This document shows, piece after piece, positions 20,682 to 34,401 of a DNA stretch of 64,000 nucleotides. This stretch comes from Hoyosella levis (GTDB lineage Bacteria; Actinomycetota; Actinomycetes; Mycobacteriales; Mycobacteriaceae): assembly GCF_026008515.1 (NCBI RefSeq), contig NZ_BQYM01000015.1, positions 18,033 through 82,032 on the forward strand. Direction: 5' to 3'. Numbering within the stretch: the stretch's first letter is position 1; every line of letters starts with the position of its first letter. The position numbers were made by a program, and so were the translations under genes. The notes beneath the pieces are model-generated. The model was not told the origin of the DNA, did not search any database, and saw nothing but the letters and a program-made list of their open reading frames with translations.

Positions 20682-21848
20682 CTACACCTTGCCGGTGAGC
20701 ACCAGCCAGGCCGCGATGCCGCCGATGATGCCGAGCACGAGCAGCACGCTCGCGCCCCACCTCGGGCGCACTGCCCACTTGGCGTTGCGCTCCAGGCTCA
20801 TCCGGCCCGGGCCGGTCAGCACCAGGCCCGCCGCCGCCACACCGAGGATCGTCGCGAGCTCGAGCGCCGGTGTGCCGATGCCATCAAGCGCGGATCGGGC
20901 ACCCTGGTTGGCCGCCCACACATTGATCATCGCCGCGAGCGCCACCGCCGCGCCGAATGGCGTCGCGAGCCCGAGCACGATCAGCGCGCCGCCACCGATC
21001 TGCGCGCTCAGCACGCTGATCGCGACGATGCCCGCGAAGTCGTAGCCCGCGGTGGCGAAGAGTTCCTCCACGCCATCGATGCCCAGGCCGCCGCCCTGGC
21101 CCAGCAAGTGCCGGACGCCATCGGTGATCAGCGCGCCACCGATCAGCAGGCGCAGCAGCAGGAGCCCGAGATCCAGGGTGCCCCTGCGTGGCTCCACCGC
21201 GGTCGGCGCGACAACCATGCCCCCGCGATCCTGCTCCTGGTAGCCCCCGTAGGGCATTGCCTGCGCCGCCGGCTCGTCGTACGCCACTGGCTGCGGATCG
21301 TGGTACTCCGCCGAGCGCGGCGCGAGGCCCGGCGTCGTGTCATCCATGTTCCCCGGCCGCTTGAGGATCACCGTCTGCGAGCTGCTGTAGGCCTGCTCCG
21401 GCTCGGGATCCCGGTTGATCGGGATCTGCTCGGTCGGCGCGGACTCAACAGGCCCGGGCGGAGCCTGCTGCTCGGTCGCCGGATCATCCTCCCGGCCTGA
21501 TGCAGCGGCCGCGCGGGCCGGACGACCGCGGGTCACATGCTGGCTGTATGGGTTGGCAGCAGCGCCAGGCTCCGCTTCGGGCGTGCGCGACCAGGCGAAG
21601 CCAGGGGCACTCGTCGCGTCATCGCGCGAATCGCCCTCGTCGTCGATATCGCCGAGGCTCATCGCGGAAGTCTGCTCCGCCGCGGACTCCGCTCGCGGCG
21701 GACGGCCCACCGCGATCTCCTCAGTGGCATGATCGAAGGGACTCGGCGCGGTGCCCGAGCCGTCCTTGCCGGAATCGCTGGCGCTGGGGGCAGCGCCCCA
21801 GGAATCGTTGGGGGAAGACGCATCCGCGTCGTCGCGCTTGTCGCTCAT
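20682..21848 (-). CDS. DoxX-family membrane protein with long disordered N-terminus
   Basis: The protein is 388 residues. Residues about 1-220 are low-complexity and rich in Asp, Glu, Pro, Ala and Ser. Residues about 225-388 form a four-helix DoxX domain (LLLLRLLIGGALITDGVRHL, then three more hydrophobic stretches). M. tuberculosis Rv3005c is the positional counterpart and is reported to form a membrane oxidoreductase complex with SodA and SseA against thiol and oxidative stress. The start at 21846-21848 is supported by a TACTCT box six bases upstream, giving a leaderless mRNA. The first 24 codons of the longer open frame are rejected. Confidence 0.85.
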   Translation of the reverse strand: MSDKRDDADASSPNDSWGAAPSASDSGKDGSGTAPSPFDHATEEIAVGRPPRAESAAEQTSAMSLGDIDDEGDSRDDATSAPGFAWSRTPEAEPGAAANPYSQHVTRGRPARAAAASGREDDPATEQQAPPGPVESAPTEQIPINRDPEPEQAYSSSQTVILKRPGNMDDTTPGLAPRSAEYHDPQPVAYDEPAAQAMPYGGYQEQDRGGMVVAPTAVEPRRGTLDLGLLLLRLLIGGALITDGVRHLLGQGGGLGIDGVEELFATAGYDFAGIVAISVLSAQIGGGALIVLGLATPFGAAVALAAMINVWAANQGARSALDGIGTPALELATILGVAAAGLVLTGPGRMSLERNAKWAVRPRWGASVLLVLGIIGGIAAWLVLTGKV

Positions 21849-21854
21849 GCTCCC

Positions 21855-21860
21855 AGAGTA
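21855..21860 (-). promoter_or_regulatory. -10 box for leaderless doxX mRNA
   Basis: TACTCT on the minus strand lies six bases from the ATG at 21846-21848. Confidence 0.55.
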
Positions 21861-21927
21861 GGTCGATCCGGCGCCGAATGGGCGGTAGGCGGCCGGGCGC
21901 GCCACGCGGTCGCATCGCAATTTGGGT

Positions 21928-21933
21928 TACGTT
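21928..21933 (+). promoter_or_regulatory. -10 box for leaderless lppZ-like mRNA
   Basis: TACGTT lies seven bases before the ATG at 21941, and no ribosome-binding site is seen. Confidence 0.5.
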
Positions 21934-21940
21934 GGTGCAC

Positions 21941-23083
21941 ATGGCTGAATCGAGTTCGCGGCACCACCGCCCGCGGGCAACCGTGGTCGCGATGCTCATT
22001 GCCACCACCGTCCTCGCAGCAGGCTGCGCCCGGTTCGACGAACGGGCCACCACGCCATTCGAGCCCGAGCCCACGGACGGCGGGTTCGCGCACATCCGGC
22101 CCGCTGAGCCCACCGATGAGCCGCCTGACGACGAGGCCAGCGATGAGCTTGGCCCCTGCGACGATCCCGACCCCGCCGTCATCGCGACGTGCCTCGAGCC
22201 AGTCACCGGGATCGCGGTGCTGCCGTCCGGGGAGGCCGCGCTCGCCGCGGAGCGGGCGACCGGCCGGATCATGGAGGTCGCGCCCGAGCTCGACCCCGTG
22301 GAGTTCCTCCGCATCGACGTCGACGCGAGCAGCGGCGGTGGCCTGCTCGACATCGCGCTCTCCCCCGCTTTCGGCGAGGATCGCCTGCTCTACGCGCTGA
22401 TCACCACGCCGACCGACAACCGCGTCGTGCGGATCGCCCCCGGCGATGTCGCCAAGCCCCTGCTCACCGGCCTGCCCCGTGGCACGTCCGGCAACGCGGG
22501 CGGGCTCGCGTTCGCGCCCGACGGCTCGCTTCTCGTCCGCACCGGCGACGGCGGCAACCCAGCAAGCGCGACCAACCCCGGCTCGCTCGGCGGAAAGGTG
22601 CTGAGACTCGACTCGCTGAACCCCAGCGCCCCCCGCCCACCCGAGATCATCGCCCCGGGCGCGCGCGGCACCGGCAGCATCTGCCCCGACCCCGGAAACG
22701 GCACCATCTACATCACCGAGCGCACTCCGGGCGGCGACCAGCTCCTCGAGGTGCTCAGCGATGGCACCCTTCGTCCGCTGTGGCAATGGCAAGGCAGCGA
22801 GGGCGCCGCCGAGTGCGCGGTCGTCGGCACCGACATCGCCGTGGTGCTCACCGACACCGAGGCTGTCGCGTTCCTGAGCCGCGACGAGGAAACCGGCCTG
22901 ATCAGTGGCGATCCCGTCCGCGCTGCGGAAGGACGCTTCGGCAAGCTGCATGGCGCCGCCGTCGGCCTCGCGGGCGAGATCTGGTCCGGGACCATCAACA
23001 AGGACATCGGCGAGCCCGTCGAGACCGACGATCGCGTCGTGCTCATCCCGTCGGGCAGCGGTGGCGGCGTCGGACCCGACTAG
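21941..23083 (+). CDS. lppZ: LppZ-like lipoprotein with sugar dehydrogenase beta-propeller
   Basis: The 380-residue protein begins with a positively charged N-region and a lipobox ending in AAGC (C29), so it is an exported lipoprotein. After a Pro/Glu-rich linker, residues about 75-370 form a glucose/sorbosone dehydrogenase-type propeller (GLLDIALSPAFGEDRLLYA, GNAGGLAFAPDGSLLVRTGDGG). It matches LppZ (Rv3006) in position and family. Whether it binds PQQ or catalyses anything is unknown. It is divergent from the DoxX gene with about 92 bp between starts. Confidence 0.88.
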   Translation: MAESSSRHHRPRATVVAMLIATTVLAAGCARFDERATTPFEPEPTDGGFAHIRPAEPTDEPPDDEASDELGPCDDPDPAVIATCLEPVTGIAVLPSGEAALAAERATGRIMEVAPELDPVEFLRIDVDASSGGGLLDIALSPAFGEDRLLYALITTPTDNRVVRIAPGDVAKPLLTGLPRGTSGNAGGLAFAPDGSLLVRTGDGGNPASATNPGSLGGKVLRLDSLNPSAPRPPEIIAPGARGTGSICPDPGNGTIYITERTPGGDQLLEVLSDGTLRPLWQWQGSEGAAECAVVGTDIAVVLTDTEAVAFLSRDEETGLISGDPVRAAEGRFGKLHGAAVGLAGEIWSGTINKDIGEPVETDDRVVLIPSGSGGGVGPD

Positions 23084-23101
23084 CTTCCGGTCGCGGACCC
23101 G

Positions 23102-23181
23102 GGCCGCGGGGAGCCTTGGCCGGTGGGCGCCTTGGCCGCCGGGAGCCGTGGCCGCGGGGGGCCTCGACCGCGGGGAGCCTC
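23102..23181. repeat. Five tandem 16-bp GC-rich repeats
   Basis: Five consecutive 16-bp units of the pattern GGCCGCGGGGAGCCTY run from 23102 to 23181 (starts 23102, 23118, 23134, 23150, 23166) with two to four changes each. They abut the 72-bp palindromic element. Confidence 0.8.
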
Positions 23182-23186
23182 AACCG

Positions 23187-23258
23187 CAAACGCGATAGAA
23201 GCTGCCGGATGCCCCGTGCTGCTTCTATCGCGTTTGACGTTTTCCCGTGCTTTTGCCG
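23187..23258 (-). repeat. 72-bp dispersed palindromic element, copy A
   Basis: A perfect 16-bp inverted repeat (CAAACGCGATAGAAGC at 23187-23202, its complement at 23221-23236) is followed by a flank whose reverse complement reads CGGCAAAAGCACGGGAAA. The same arrangement occurs in opposite orientation at 57860-57931. Copy A sits between convergent lppZ and gatB and could also terminate both transcripts. Confidence 0.85.
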
Positions 23259-23338
23259 TCGCGCAGTCGCCGGGCGGCGGCCAACCTGCCGACGGGCACT
23301 AGCCGGGCGGCCTGGCCGCTAGCCCAGCGCCGAAGGCC

Positions 23339-24874
23339 CTACTGGCACTTCTCGAGGATGAGCTCGCGCACCCGCGCGGCATCCGCCTGGCCCTTGGTGG
23401 CCTTCATCACGGCACCGACGATCGCGCCCGCCGCCTGCATCTTGCCGCCCTTGATCTTGTCGACGATGCCCGGGTTGGCGGCTAGCGCTTCCTCGACGGC
23501 CTTGTCGAGCACCGAATCGTCGCGCACGATCTCCAGCCCATGCGCGACCATCACGGCCTCGGGCTCGCCCTCTCCGGCGAGCACGCCGTCGACGACCTCG
23601 CGGGCCAGCTTGTTGTTGAGCTTGCCATCGGCAATGAGCGCGACGACCTCGGCCACCTGCGCCGGGGTGATAGCAAGACCCTCCAGGGTGACACCGGCGG
23701 TGTTGGCCTTCTGCGTCAGGTAGGAGACCCACCAGGAGCGCGCGGCCTCGGCTGGGGCCCCCGCCTCGACGGTGGCGGTGATCAGCTCCACGGCGCCAGC
23801 GTTGACGATGTCGCGCATCACCTCATCGGAGACGCCCCAGTCCTGCTGGATGCGGGCCCGGCGCACCCACGGCAGCTCCGGCAGGGTGCCACGAAGCTGC
23901 TCGATCCAGTCCTCGGCCGGCTCGATGGGCTGCAGGTCGGGGTCCGGGAAGTACCGGTAGTCGTCGGCGGTCTCCTTCTTGCGGCCCGGGCTGGTGGTGC
24001 CATCGGATTCCTGGAAGTGGCGGGTCTCCAGGTTGATCTCGCCCCCGGCCTCGAGGACGGCTGCCTGGCGGCGCATCTCGTAGCGGACGGCGACCTCCAC
24101 GCTCTTGAGCGAGTTGACGTTCTTCGTCTCGGTGCGCGTGCCGAACTCCTGCTGCCCGTGCGGGCGCAGCGACACGTTCGCATCGCACCGCAGCGAGCCC
24201 TGGTCCATGCGCACGTCCGACACATCGAGCGCGCGGAGCAGCTCCCGCAGCGCGGAGACGTAGGCGCGCGCCACTTCCGGTGCCCGCTCGCCCGCGCCCT
24301 CGATGGGCTTGCTGACGATCTCGATCAGCGGCACGCCCGCCCGGTTGTAGTCGATCAGCGAGTGCGTGGCGCCCTCGATGCGGCCGGTGGCTCCGCCCAC
24401 GTGAGTGAGCTTGCCGGTGTCCTCCTCCATGTGCGCCCGCTCGATGTCCACCCGGAACACCTCGCCGTCATCGAGCACCACATCGAGGTGGCCGTCGAAC
24501 GCGATCGGCTCCTCGTACTGCGAGATCTGGTAGTTCTTCGGCTGGTCGGGGTAGAAGTAGTTCTTCCGCGCGAACTGGCACCAGGAGGCGATGGAGCAGT
24601 TCAGCGCGAGGCCGATGCGGATCGCCGATTCCACGGCCTTGCGGTTGACCACCGGTAGCGCGCCGGGCAGGCCGAGGCATACCGCGCACACCTGCGTGTT
24701 CGGCGCAGCGCCAAAGGCAGTGGGGCACGGGCAGAACATCTTCGTCTCGGTGTGCAGCTCGACGTGCACCTCCATGCCGAGCACGGGGTCGAATCGCTCG
24801 ATCACATCGTCATAGGCGAGAGGTTCCACCGCGCGTGCGTCCAATCCAGTGTCCATCGGGGTGCTCGAAGTCAT
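23339..24874 (-). CDS. gatB: Aspartyl/glutamyl-tRNA amidotransferase subunit B
   Basis: The 511-residue protein has the GatB cradle signatures ([36 protein letters not shown]) and the C-terminal YqeY-like tail domain that contacts tRNA. With GatA and GatC it amidates Glu-tRNA-Gln and Asp-tRNA-Asn using glutamine. It is separated from gatA-gatC only by pfkA, all on the same strand. A TAGACT box eight bases before the ATG suggests it may have its own near-leaderless promoter. Confidence 0.97.
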   Translation of the reverse strand: MTSSTPMDTGLDARAVEPLAYDDVIERFDPVLGMEVHVELHTETKMFCPCPTAFGAAPNTQVCAVCLGLPGALPVVNRKAVESAIRIGLALNCSIASWCQFARKNYFYPDQPKNYQISQYEEPIAFDGHLDVVLDDGEVFRVDIERAHMEEDTGKLTHVGGATGRIEGATHSLIDYNRAGVPLIEIVSKPIEGAGERAPEVARAYVSALRELLRALDVSDVRMDQGSLRCDANVSLRPHGQQEFGTRTETKNVNSLKSVEVAVRYEMRRQAAVLEAGGEINLETRHFQESDGTTSPGRKKETADDYRYFPDPDLQPIEPAEDWIEQLRGTLPELPWVRRARIQQDWGVSDEVMRDIVNAGAVELITATVEAGAPAEAARSWWVSYLTQKANTAGVTLEGLAITPAQVAEVVALIADGKLNNKLAREVVDGVLAGEGEPEAVMVAHGLEIVRDDSVLDKAVEEALAANPGIVDKIKGGKMQAAGAIVGAVMKATKGQADAARVRELILEKCQ

Positions 24875-24946
24875 GTCTCGTCAGTCTATTCATTGTCGGG
24901 CCCGGTCCGGCCGATCCGGCTCGGGCGAATGGTCTTGTCACAAGTG

Positions 24947-25978
24947 TCAACCGAAGAAGGCCGCGGCCTCGTCATATCGATCCTGGGGAACGGTCTTGAG
25001 GTGTTCGACCGCATCAGCGAGCGCCACGAGCGTGACGTCGGTACCGTCGAGCGCCACCATCTTGCCGTGCTCGCCGGCATGAGCGGCATCGGCGGCATGG
25101 ATGCCGAAGCGGGTCGCGAGCACGCGATCGTAGGCAGTGGGGGTGCCACCACGCTGCACGTGGCCGAGCACGGTGGTGCGCACGTCCTTGCCGATGCGCT
25201 TCTCGATCTCGGCACCAAGCTGCTGAGCCACGCCGGTGAACCGCTTGTGGCCGAACTCGTCGACGCCGCCCTCGCGCAGCGTCATCGATTCCGGCAGCGG
25301 CGACGCTCCCTCCGCGACGACACAGATGAAGTGGCTGTCGCCGCGCTGGAACCGGCTCTTGACCATGCGGCACACCTCATCGACGTCGAACGGCTGCTCC
25401 GGGATCAGCGTGAGGTGGGCACCACCGGCCAGCCCGGCGTGCAGCGCGATCCAGCCAGCGTGGCGCCCCATCACCTCCACCAGCATGACGCGCTGATGGG
25501 ACTCCGCGGTGGTGTGCAGCCGATCGATCGCCTCGGTAGCGATCGCGAGGGCGGTGTTGAAGCCGAAGGTGTAGTCGGTGCAGGCGATGTCGTTGTCGAT
25601 CGTCTTGGGCACCCCCACCACCGGCACGCCCGCTTCGGACAGCCAGTGCGCGGCGGTCAGCGTGCCCTCGCCCCCGATGGGGATGAGCACGTCGATGCCG
25701 TTGTCGTCGAGGGTCTGCTTGATCGTGGCGAGCCCCTCCCGCAGCACGGTCGGGTTGACGCGCGCCGTGCCGAGGATGGTGCCGCCCCGGTCGAGGATCT
25801 GATCCACGCGATCATCGAACCGCAGGCGCTGCTTGCGATCCTCGAGCAGGCCCCTCCAGCCATCCCGGAAGCCGACCACGGTGGAGCCGTAGCGGACCTC
25901 GCTGGTCCGGACCACCGCGCGGATCACCGCGTTGAGGCCCGGGCAATCCCCGCCACCTGTCAGCACTCCGATGCGCAT
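24947..25978 (-). CDS. pfkA: 6-phosphofructokinase, ATP type by motif
   Basis: The 343-residue group III phosphofructokinase has the nucleotide loop GGEGT at 102-106. The Gly after the Glu is the residue associated with ATP use, where Asp marks pyrophosphate enzymes. PKTIDNDI holds the catalytic Asp and GRHAGWIAL the substrate contacts. It phosphorylates fructose 6-phosphate in glycolysis. A strong GGAGGTGA site precedes the ATG. It lies between gatA and gatB as in mycobacteria. Confidence 0.95.
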   Translation of the reverse strand: MRIGVLTGGGDCPGLNAVIRAVVRTSEVRYGSTVVGFRDGWRGLLEDRKQRLRFDDRVDQILDRGGTILGTARVNPTVLREGLATIKQTLDDNGIDVLIPIGGEGTLTAAHWLSEAGVPVVGVPKTIDNDIACTDYTFGFNTALAIATEAIDRLHTTAESHQRVMLVEVMGRHAGWIALHAGLAGGAHLTLIPEQPFDVDEVCRMVKSRFQRGDSHFICVVAEGASPLPESMTLREGGVDEFGHKRFTGVAQQLGAEIEKRIGKDVRTTVLGHVQRGGTPTAYDRVLATRFGIHAADAAHAGEHGKMVALDGTDVTLVALADAVEHLKTVPQDRYDEAAAFFG

Positions 25979-26018
25979 CGGGTCACCTCCGGTCTTGTTG
26001 GATCATGCTGCTGGCACC

Positions 26019-27500
26019 TCACACGGCCGCTGGATGCTCCCCGCGCGCAACCTCGTATGCCGCGCCGACCCGGTACAGCCGCTCGTCGGCGAGCGCTGGC
26101 GCCATGATCTGCAGCCCCACGGGCAGTCCATCATCGGGCGAGAGCCCCGCGGGCAGCGACATCGCGCAATGCCCCGCGAGGTTGGTCGGCAGGGTGCACA
26201 GGTCCGACAGGTACATCGCCACCGGATCATCGACCTTCTCGCCGAGCTTCCACGCCGTGAACGGGCTCGTCGGCGCCACGAGCACATCGACGCTCTCGTA
26301 GGCCTTGGCGAAGTCCTGCGAGATGAGCGTGCGAACCTTCAGCGCCTGCCCGTAGTAGGCGTCGTAGTAGCCCGCCGACAACGCGTAGGTGCCGATCATG
26401 ATGCGGCGCTTGACCTCCGCGCCGAAGCCAGCGGCGCGGGTCTCCGCCATGATCTGCTCGGCGCCCTTGGTGCCATCGTTGTCGACCCGCAGGCCATAGC
26501 GCATCGCATCGAAGCGGGCGAGGTTCGACGACACCTCGCTGGGCAGGATCAGGTAGTACGCGGCGAGCGCATAGGTGAAGTGCGGGCACGAGACCTCGAC
26601 GACCTCCGCGCCGAGCCCGCGAAGGGTCTCCACCGCGGCATCGAAAGTACTGAGCACGCCATCCTGGTAGGAGTCGGAATGCAATTCCTTGACCACGCCG
26701 ACGCGCACGCCCTTCAAGCTGCCCGCTGCACCCTCGCGCGCGGCCCGCACCACGGGACGCACCGGAGTATCGATGGACGTCGAATCACGCGGATCATGAC
26801 CGGCGATCACTTCGTGCAGCAGAGCGGTATCGAGCACCGTCCGGCCGCAGGGGCCACCTTGGTCCAGCGAGGACGCGCACGCCACGAGGCCGAAGCGCGA
26901 CACCGTGCCGTAGGTGGGCTTCACGCCGACAGTGGCGGTCATGGCAGCGGGCTGGCGGATCGAGCCACCGGTATCGGTGCCGATCGCCAGGGGCGCCTCG
27001 AAAGCGGCGAGCGCGGCCGCGGATCCACCGCCCGAGCCACCAGGGATGCGGTTGTCGCCCCACGGGTTGAGCGTCGGGCCATAGGCGGAGTTCTCGGTGG
27101 AGGATCCCATCGCGAACTCGTCCATGTTGGTCTTGCCGAGGATCGGGATCCCCGCCGCGCGCAGCCGTGCCGTCACGGTCGCGTCGTAGGGCGGAACCCA
27201 GCCCTCCAGCATCCGCGAGGCGCATGTGGTGGGCATGTCCGCGGTGGCGAAGACATCCTTGAGCGCCAGGGGCACACCGGCGAGCGGCGAAGCGGGAGCC
27301 TCCCCGTTGGCCAGCGCCACATCGACATCGCGGGCCGCATCGAGAGCGGCCTCGTCGCCGACGTGGAGGAACGCGTTGTAGGTCCCATCGACCGCGCGGA
27401 TCTGCTCGAGATGCGCCTCGGTGGCCTCCACCGACGAGACCTCGCGGGCATGGATGCGGGTGGCCAGATCCGCGGCGGTCAGCCGTGTCAGGTCGCTCAC
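26019..27500 (-). CDS. gatA: Aspartyl/glutamyl-tRNA amidotransferase subunit A
   Basis: The 493-residue amidase-signature protein has the catalytic Lys in PLALKDVF, the Ser-rich GGSGGGSAA loop with the cis-Ser, and the nucleophilic Ser in [11 protein letters not shown]. It supplies ammonia from glutamine to GatB. The start overlaps the gatC stop by four bases (ATGA). Length and motifs are normal; the loop reads GSGGGS rather than the commoner GSSGGS, which keeps the catalytic serine. Confidence 0.97.
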   Translation of the reverse strand: MSDLTRLTAADLATRIHAREVSSVEATEAHLEQIRAVDGTYNAFLHVGDEAALDAARDVDVALANGEAPASPLAGVPLALKDVFATADMPTTCASRMLEGWVPPYDATVTARLRAAGIPILGKTNMDEFAMGSSTENSAYGPTLNPWGDNRIPGGSGGGSAAALAAFEAPLAIGTDTGGSIRQPAAMTATVGVKPTYGTVSRFGLVACASSLDQGGPCGRTVLDTALLHEVIAGHDPRDSTSIDTPVRPVVRAAREGAAGSLKGVRVGVVKELHSDSYQDGVLSTFDAAVETLRGLGAEVVEVSCPHFTYALAAYYLILPSEVSSNLARFDAMRYGLRVDNDGTKGAEQIMAETRAAGFGAEVKRRIMIGTYALSAGYYDAYYGQALKVRTLISQDFAKAYESVDVLVAPTSPFTAWKLGEKVDDPVAMYLSDLCTLPTNLAGHCAMSLPAGLSPDDGLPVGLQIMAPALADERLYRVGAAYEVARGEHPAAV

Positions 27501-27805
27501 TGCTCCTCCCCCAGGATCTGCGGCACCGCGAAGCGGTCCCCATCGGCCTCGGGCGCGCCCGAGAGGGCCTGCTGCACCGTGAGCCCCGGCTCGATGACGT
27601 CCTCCCGCCAGACGTTCGCCGTTGCCGCCGGGTGGGCGGTAGCGGGCACGTCATCGGCGGCAACCTCGGTCACGGCCTTCACATGGCCGAGGATCGCATC
27701 GAGCTGGCCGGCGAACTCATCGAGCTCGGCATCGGACAGCGCGAGCCTGGACAACCGCGCGAGGTGGGCCACCTCGTCGCGGGAGATTGCAGGCATGTCA
27801 GGCAC
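27497..27805 (-). CDS. gatC: Aspartyl/glutamyl-tRNA amidotransferase subunit C
   Basis: The 102-residue GatC belt protein ([22 protein letters not shown]) stabilises the GatA-GatB complex. It is the first gene of gatC-gatA, with a four-base overlap. The GTG at 27805 is used; an ATG three codons later is an alternative, and neither has a strong ribosome-binding site. Confidence 0.94.
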   Translation of the reverse strand: MPDMPAISRDEVAHLARLSRLALSDAELDEFAGQLDAILGHVKAVTEVAADDVPATAHPAATANVWREDVIEPGLTVQQALSGAPEADGDRFAVPQILGEEQ

Positions 27806-27912
27806 TGCACGGGCCCCTTTCCAGTGGGATCACGGTTCGGACCCGCCTAGCCTAGCCCGATCAGCACGGCACGCCCATGCCGGCGCGGGGCCAGGCCGGG
27901 GCCAGTCGAGGG

Positions 27913-28578
27913 TCAGTCGCGCCGCGCGCGCAGCCACGGCCCCAGCCGGGCAGTGATGAACGGCAGCACCGCGTACACCATCACCGGAGTGACGCATACC
28001 GTCAGGAGCAGCGTGCGCGCCACGACGCTGACATCAGCGAGCTGCGGGGCGAGCAGGATGTTCACCAGCAGGCTGAGGGGGAAGAAGCCGAGCCAGATCG
28101 TGACGGCCTGCTTCCACCGCGGCGGTGCATGCTCCGCCCTCGGCCGGGGCGCCACCGGCACGGCTCCCGGCATTCCCACGGATGCCGCGGGATCGAACCA
28201 GCCCTCGATCCCAGTCCGCTGGTCCACTGCCGCATCGCGGGAGAAGGAGCGACCATGCGCGAGCCATGCGCTGCGCAGCGATGATCGCATCCAGTCGCGC
28301 AGGAAGCGATCGGAGGCAAATCGGTACTGGACGTGGTAGCGGCGCGTCGTCGTGGACGACCGCACCCATCCGGCCCCAAGGAAGCCGGGGAACGTGCGGG
28401 CGAGCGCGATGCCCGCTTCCGTCCACTGGACGAAGTCCTCGTCGCGCCCCAGGTCGACATCACGGATGACCGAGGTGGTGACTGTCGGCACTGGAACGCC
28501 CTGCACGTGCGCGCGGCGGCCTGCGGATGGGGCCGCCGGGCTCGCGGCGAGCCTGGGATGCGTGGTCTGGATAGCCAT
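27913..28578 (-). CDS. Antibiotic-biosynthesis-monooxygenase-like protein with C-terminal membrane helices
   Basis: The 221-residue protein has a ferredoxin-like ABM domain (about residues 35-125: TTSVIRDVDLGRDEDFVQW, FPGFLGAGWV). Two transmembrane segments follow (AVTIWLGFFPLSLLVNILLA and a second at about 180-205). Such ABM-plus-two-helix proteins are widespread and of unknown function. The ATG at 28576-28578 is chosen since the 20-codon extension is unsupported; it has only a weak ribosome-binding site. It stands alone between gatC and the divergent ACT gene. Confidence 0.75.
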   Translation of the reverse strand: MAIQTTHPRLAASPAAPSAGRRAHVQGVPVPTVTTSVIRDVDLGRDEDFVQWTEAGIALARTFPGFLGAGWVRSSTTTRRYHVQYRFASDRFLRDWMRSSLRSAWLAHGRSFSRDAAVDQRTGIEGWFDPAASVGMPGAVPVAPRPRAEHAPPRWKQAVTIWLGFFPLSLLVNILLAPQLADVSVVARTLLLTVCVTPVMVYAVLPFITARLGPWLRARRD

Positions 28579-28758
28579 GGATGCCAGTCTCGTCGACCAA
28601 GATTGCCGTGGTTTGGCGCTGTGTGAACGTCGTGTCACATTCGCCGATGCCGGACTTGTCAGATGTTGCGGTTAGGTTGGCGTGCGAGGATCGTGTCAGG
28701 CAGGCCAAGCCCACGGGGGCCGCCAGGCACATTGAACAGAAGGCGCGAAAGGGGACTG

Positions 28759-29409
28759 ATGTCGTATCTGCTGCGGGTGCAACTCCCCGACCGCCCCGGC
28801 AGCCTGGGCTCCCTCGCTCTCGCGCTCGGCTCCGTCGGCGCGGACATCATCTCCCTCGATGTGGTGGAGCGCTCCACCGGCTATGCCGTCGATGATCTTG
28901 TCGTCGAGATGGCACCGGGATCCCTGCCCGACACCCTGATCACCGCGGCAGAGCAGCTCGAGGACGTGCGGGTCGACTCGATCCGCCCCTACGCCGATGT
29001 GCTCGACACTCACCGGGAGCTCGAGCTGATAGACCAGGTGGCCGTCGCCGCCTCCGATCGCATCCAGGTGCTCGTCGATGGGGCGCCCCGGGTGCTGCGC
29101 GTGGGCTGGGCCACGGTCGTGGCGCTCGGCCCGAATGGCGCGTACCGGGTAGCGGCGAGCTCGGGGGCACCCGAATCGAGAGCAGCCGAGCTGCCATGGA
29201 TGCCACTGCGCAAGCCCGTCATGCTCGATTCCGAGGCGGACTGGGTTCCTCAGATCTGGAAGGACATGGCCACCTCGCTCGCGGCCGCGCCACTGGGCCA
29301 GAAGGACATCGCGCTGGTGCTCGGTCGCCCCGGCGGGCCTGACTTCCGGCCCTCGGAGGTCGCGCGGCTCGGCTACCTCGCCGGCATCATCGGCACGGTA
29401 CTGCTCTAG
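28759..29409 (+). CDS. ACT-domain protein (Rv3013-like)
   Basis: The 216-residue protein starts with an ACT domain (SYLLRVQLPDRPGSLGSLALALG, about residues 1-75), and a conserved but uncharacterised C-terminal region of about 130 residues follows. The ATG at 28759 has a GAAAGGGG purine stretch upstream. A TAGGTT -10-like sequence lies about 80 bp upstream. It corresponds to Rv3013 next to gatC and ligA. It is predicted to bind amino acids; no enzyme domain is seen. Confidence 0.82.
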   Translation: MSYLLRVQLPDRPGSLGSLALALGSVGADIISLDVVERSTGYAVDDLVVEMAPGSLPDTLITAAEQLEDVRVDSIRPYADVLDTHRELELIDQVAVAASDRIQVLVDGAPRVLRVGWATVVALGPNGAYRVAASSGAPESRAAELPWMPLRKPVMLDSEADWVPQIWKDMATSLAAAPLGQKDIALVLGRPGGPDFRPSEVARLGYLAGIIGTVLL

Positions 29410-29448
29410 GGGGCTGCTCCAGAGGGCTGCTCTGGTACCGCTGGCAAC

Positions 29449-33255
<3,807 letters not shown>

Positions 33256-33259
<4 letters not shown>

Positions 33260-34401
33260 CGGCTACCCGCCGCCGCTACGTCGTCGGCCCCGTCCACTGC
33301 GTGCCGCTGCGGGCTCGTGCCGCTGATGGTGCCGCTGCCGAGCACAATGTCGCCGTGCTCGTCGGGCTGGTAGAGCACGGCGGCCTGGCCGCGCGCGACG
33401 CCGGTGAGCGGCTCCAGCAGATGCACCCGCAGTCGAGGCTCCCCGTCAGCACCCTCCACGGGCTCGGCGATGGCTGCGGCGATGCCGCCGTGCGCCCGCA
33501 CCTGCACCTGGCAGCGAACGGGCGCGCTCGGGATGATGCCCGAGGTCCACACGGCACCCCTGGCCTCGATGGTCCACACGTCGAGCGACTCCGCGGCACC
33601 CACGGTGACGGTGGCGGAGCCGGGATCGATCGCTGTCACATATCGCGGCCGTCCATCCGGCGCGGGCCCGGGCAGGCCGAGGCCCTTGCGCTGCCCGATC
33701 GTGAAACCGTGCACCCCGTCGTGGTCGCCGAGCTCGGTGCCCGTCTCGGCATCAACCACCTTGCCCGGGCGCACGCCAATGCGCGCACCGAGGAAGGCCT
33801 GCGTGTTGCCGGAGGGAATGAAGCAGATGTCGTGGCTATCGGGCTTGCTCGCCACGGCGAGGTCGAGGCGCTCGGCCTCCGCGCGGATCTCCGGCTTGGG
33901 CGTATCACCGATGGGGAACATCGCGCGCGCGAGCTGCCCAGCGGTGAGCACGGCGAGCACGTAGGACTGGTCCTTGTCGTTGTCGACCGCCCGGCGCAGC
34001 GTGCCATCCTTGAGGCGCGCGTAGTGGCCGGTGACAACAGCATCGAAGCCGAGGGCGAGAGCGCGTTCCGCGAGGGCCGAGAACTTGATGCGCTCGTTGC
34101 AGCGCAAGCATGGGTTGGGCGTCTCGCCCGCCGCGTAGGACTCGACGAAATCGTCGATCACGTCCTCCTTGAACCGCTCCGCGAAGTCCCACACGTAGAA
34201 CGGGATGCCGAGCACATCGGCGGCACGCCGCGCATCGCCGGCGTCCTCCCGGGTGCAGCACCCCCGCGATCCGGTTCGTAGCGTGCCGGGCGCGGTGGAC
34301 AGGGCCAGGTGCACTCCCACCACGTCATGACCGTCGCGGACGGCCCGGGCCGCCGCTACCGCCGAGTCGACGCCTCCGCTCATCGCCGCGAGTACACGCA
34401 T
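33256..34401 (-). CDS. mnmA: tRNA 2-thiouridylase MnmA
   Basis: The 381-residue protein has the PP-loop SGGVDSA at the N-terminus. The two catalytic cysteines lie in NPCLRCNE and in the HDICFIPSG segment. A C-terminal beta-barrel follows. It thiolates U34 of Lys, Glu and Gln tRNAs using sulfur from a cysteine desulfurase, which is encoded immediately upstream. The ATG at 34399-34401 has AAGGA upstream and overlaps the desulfurase stop (TGATG). Confidence 0.96.

Noticed and set aside
29419..29435. Small hairpin between the ACT gene and the GNAT gene
   Set aside because: Only six base pairs and no U-tract; too weak to list as a terminator.
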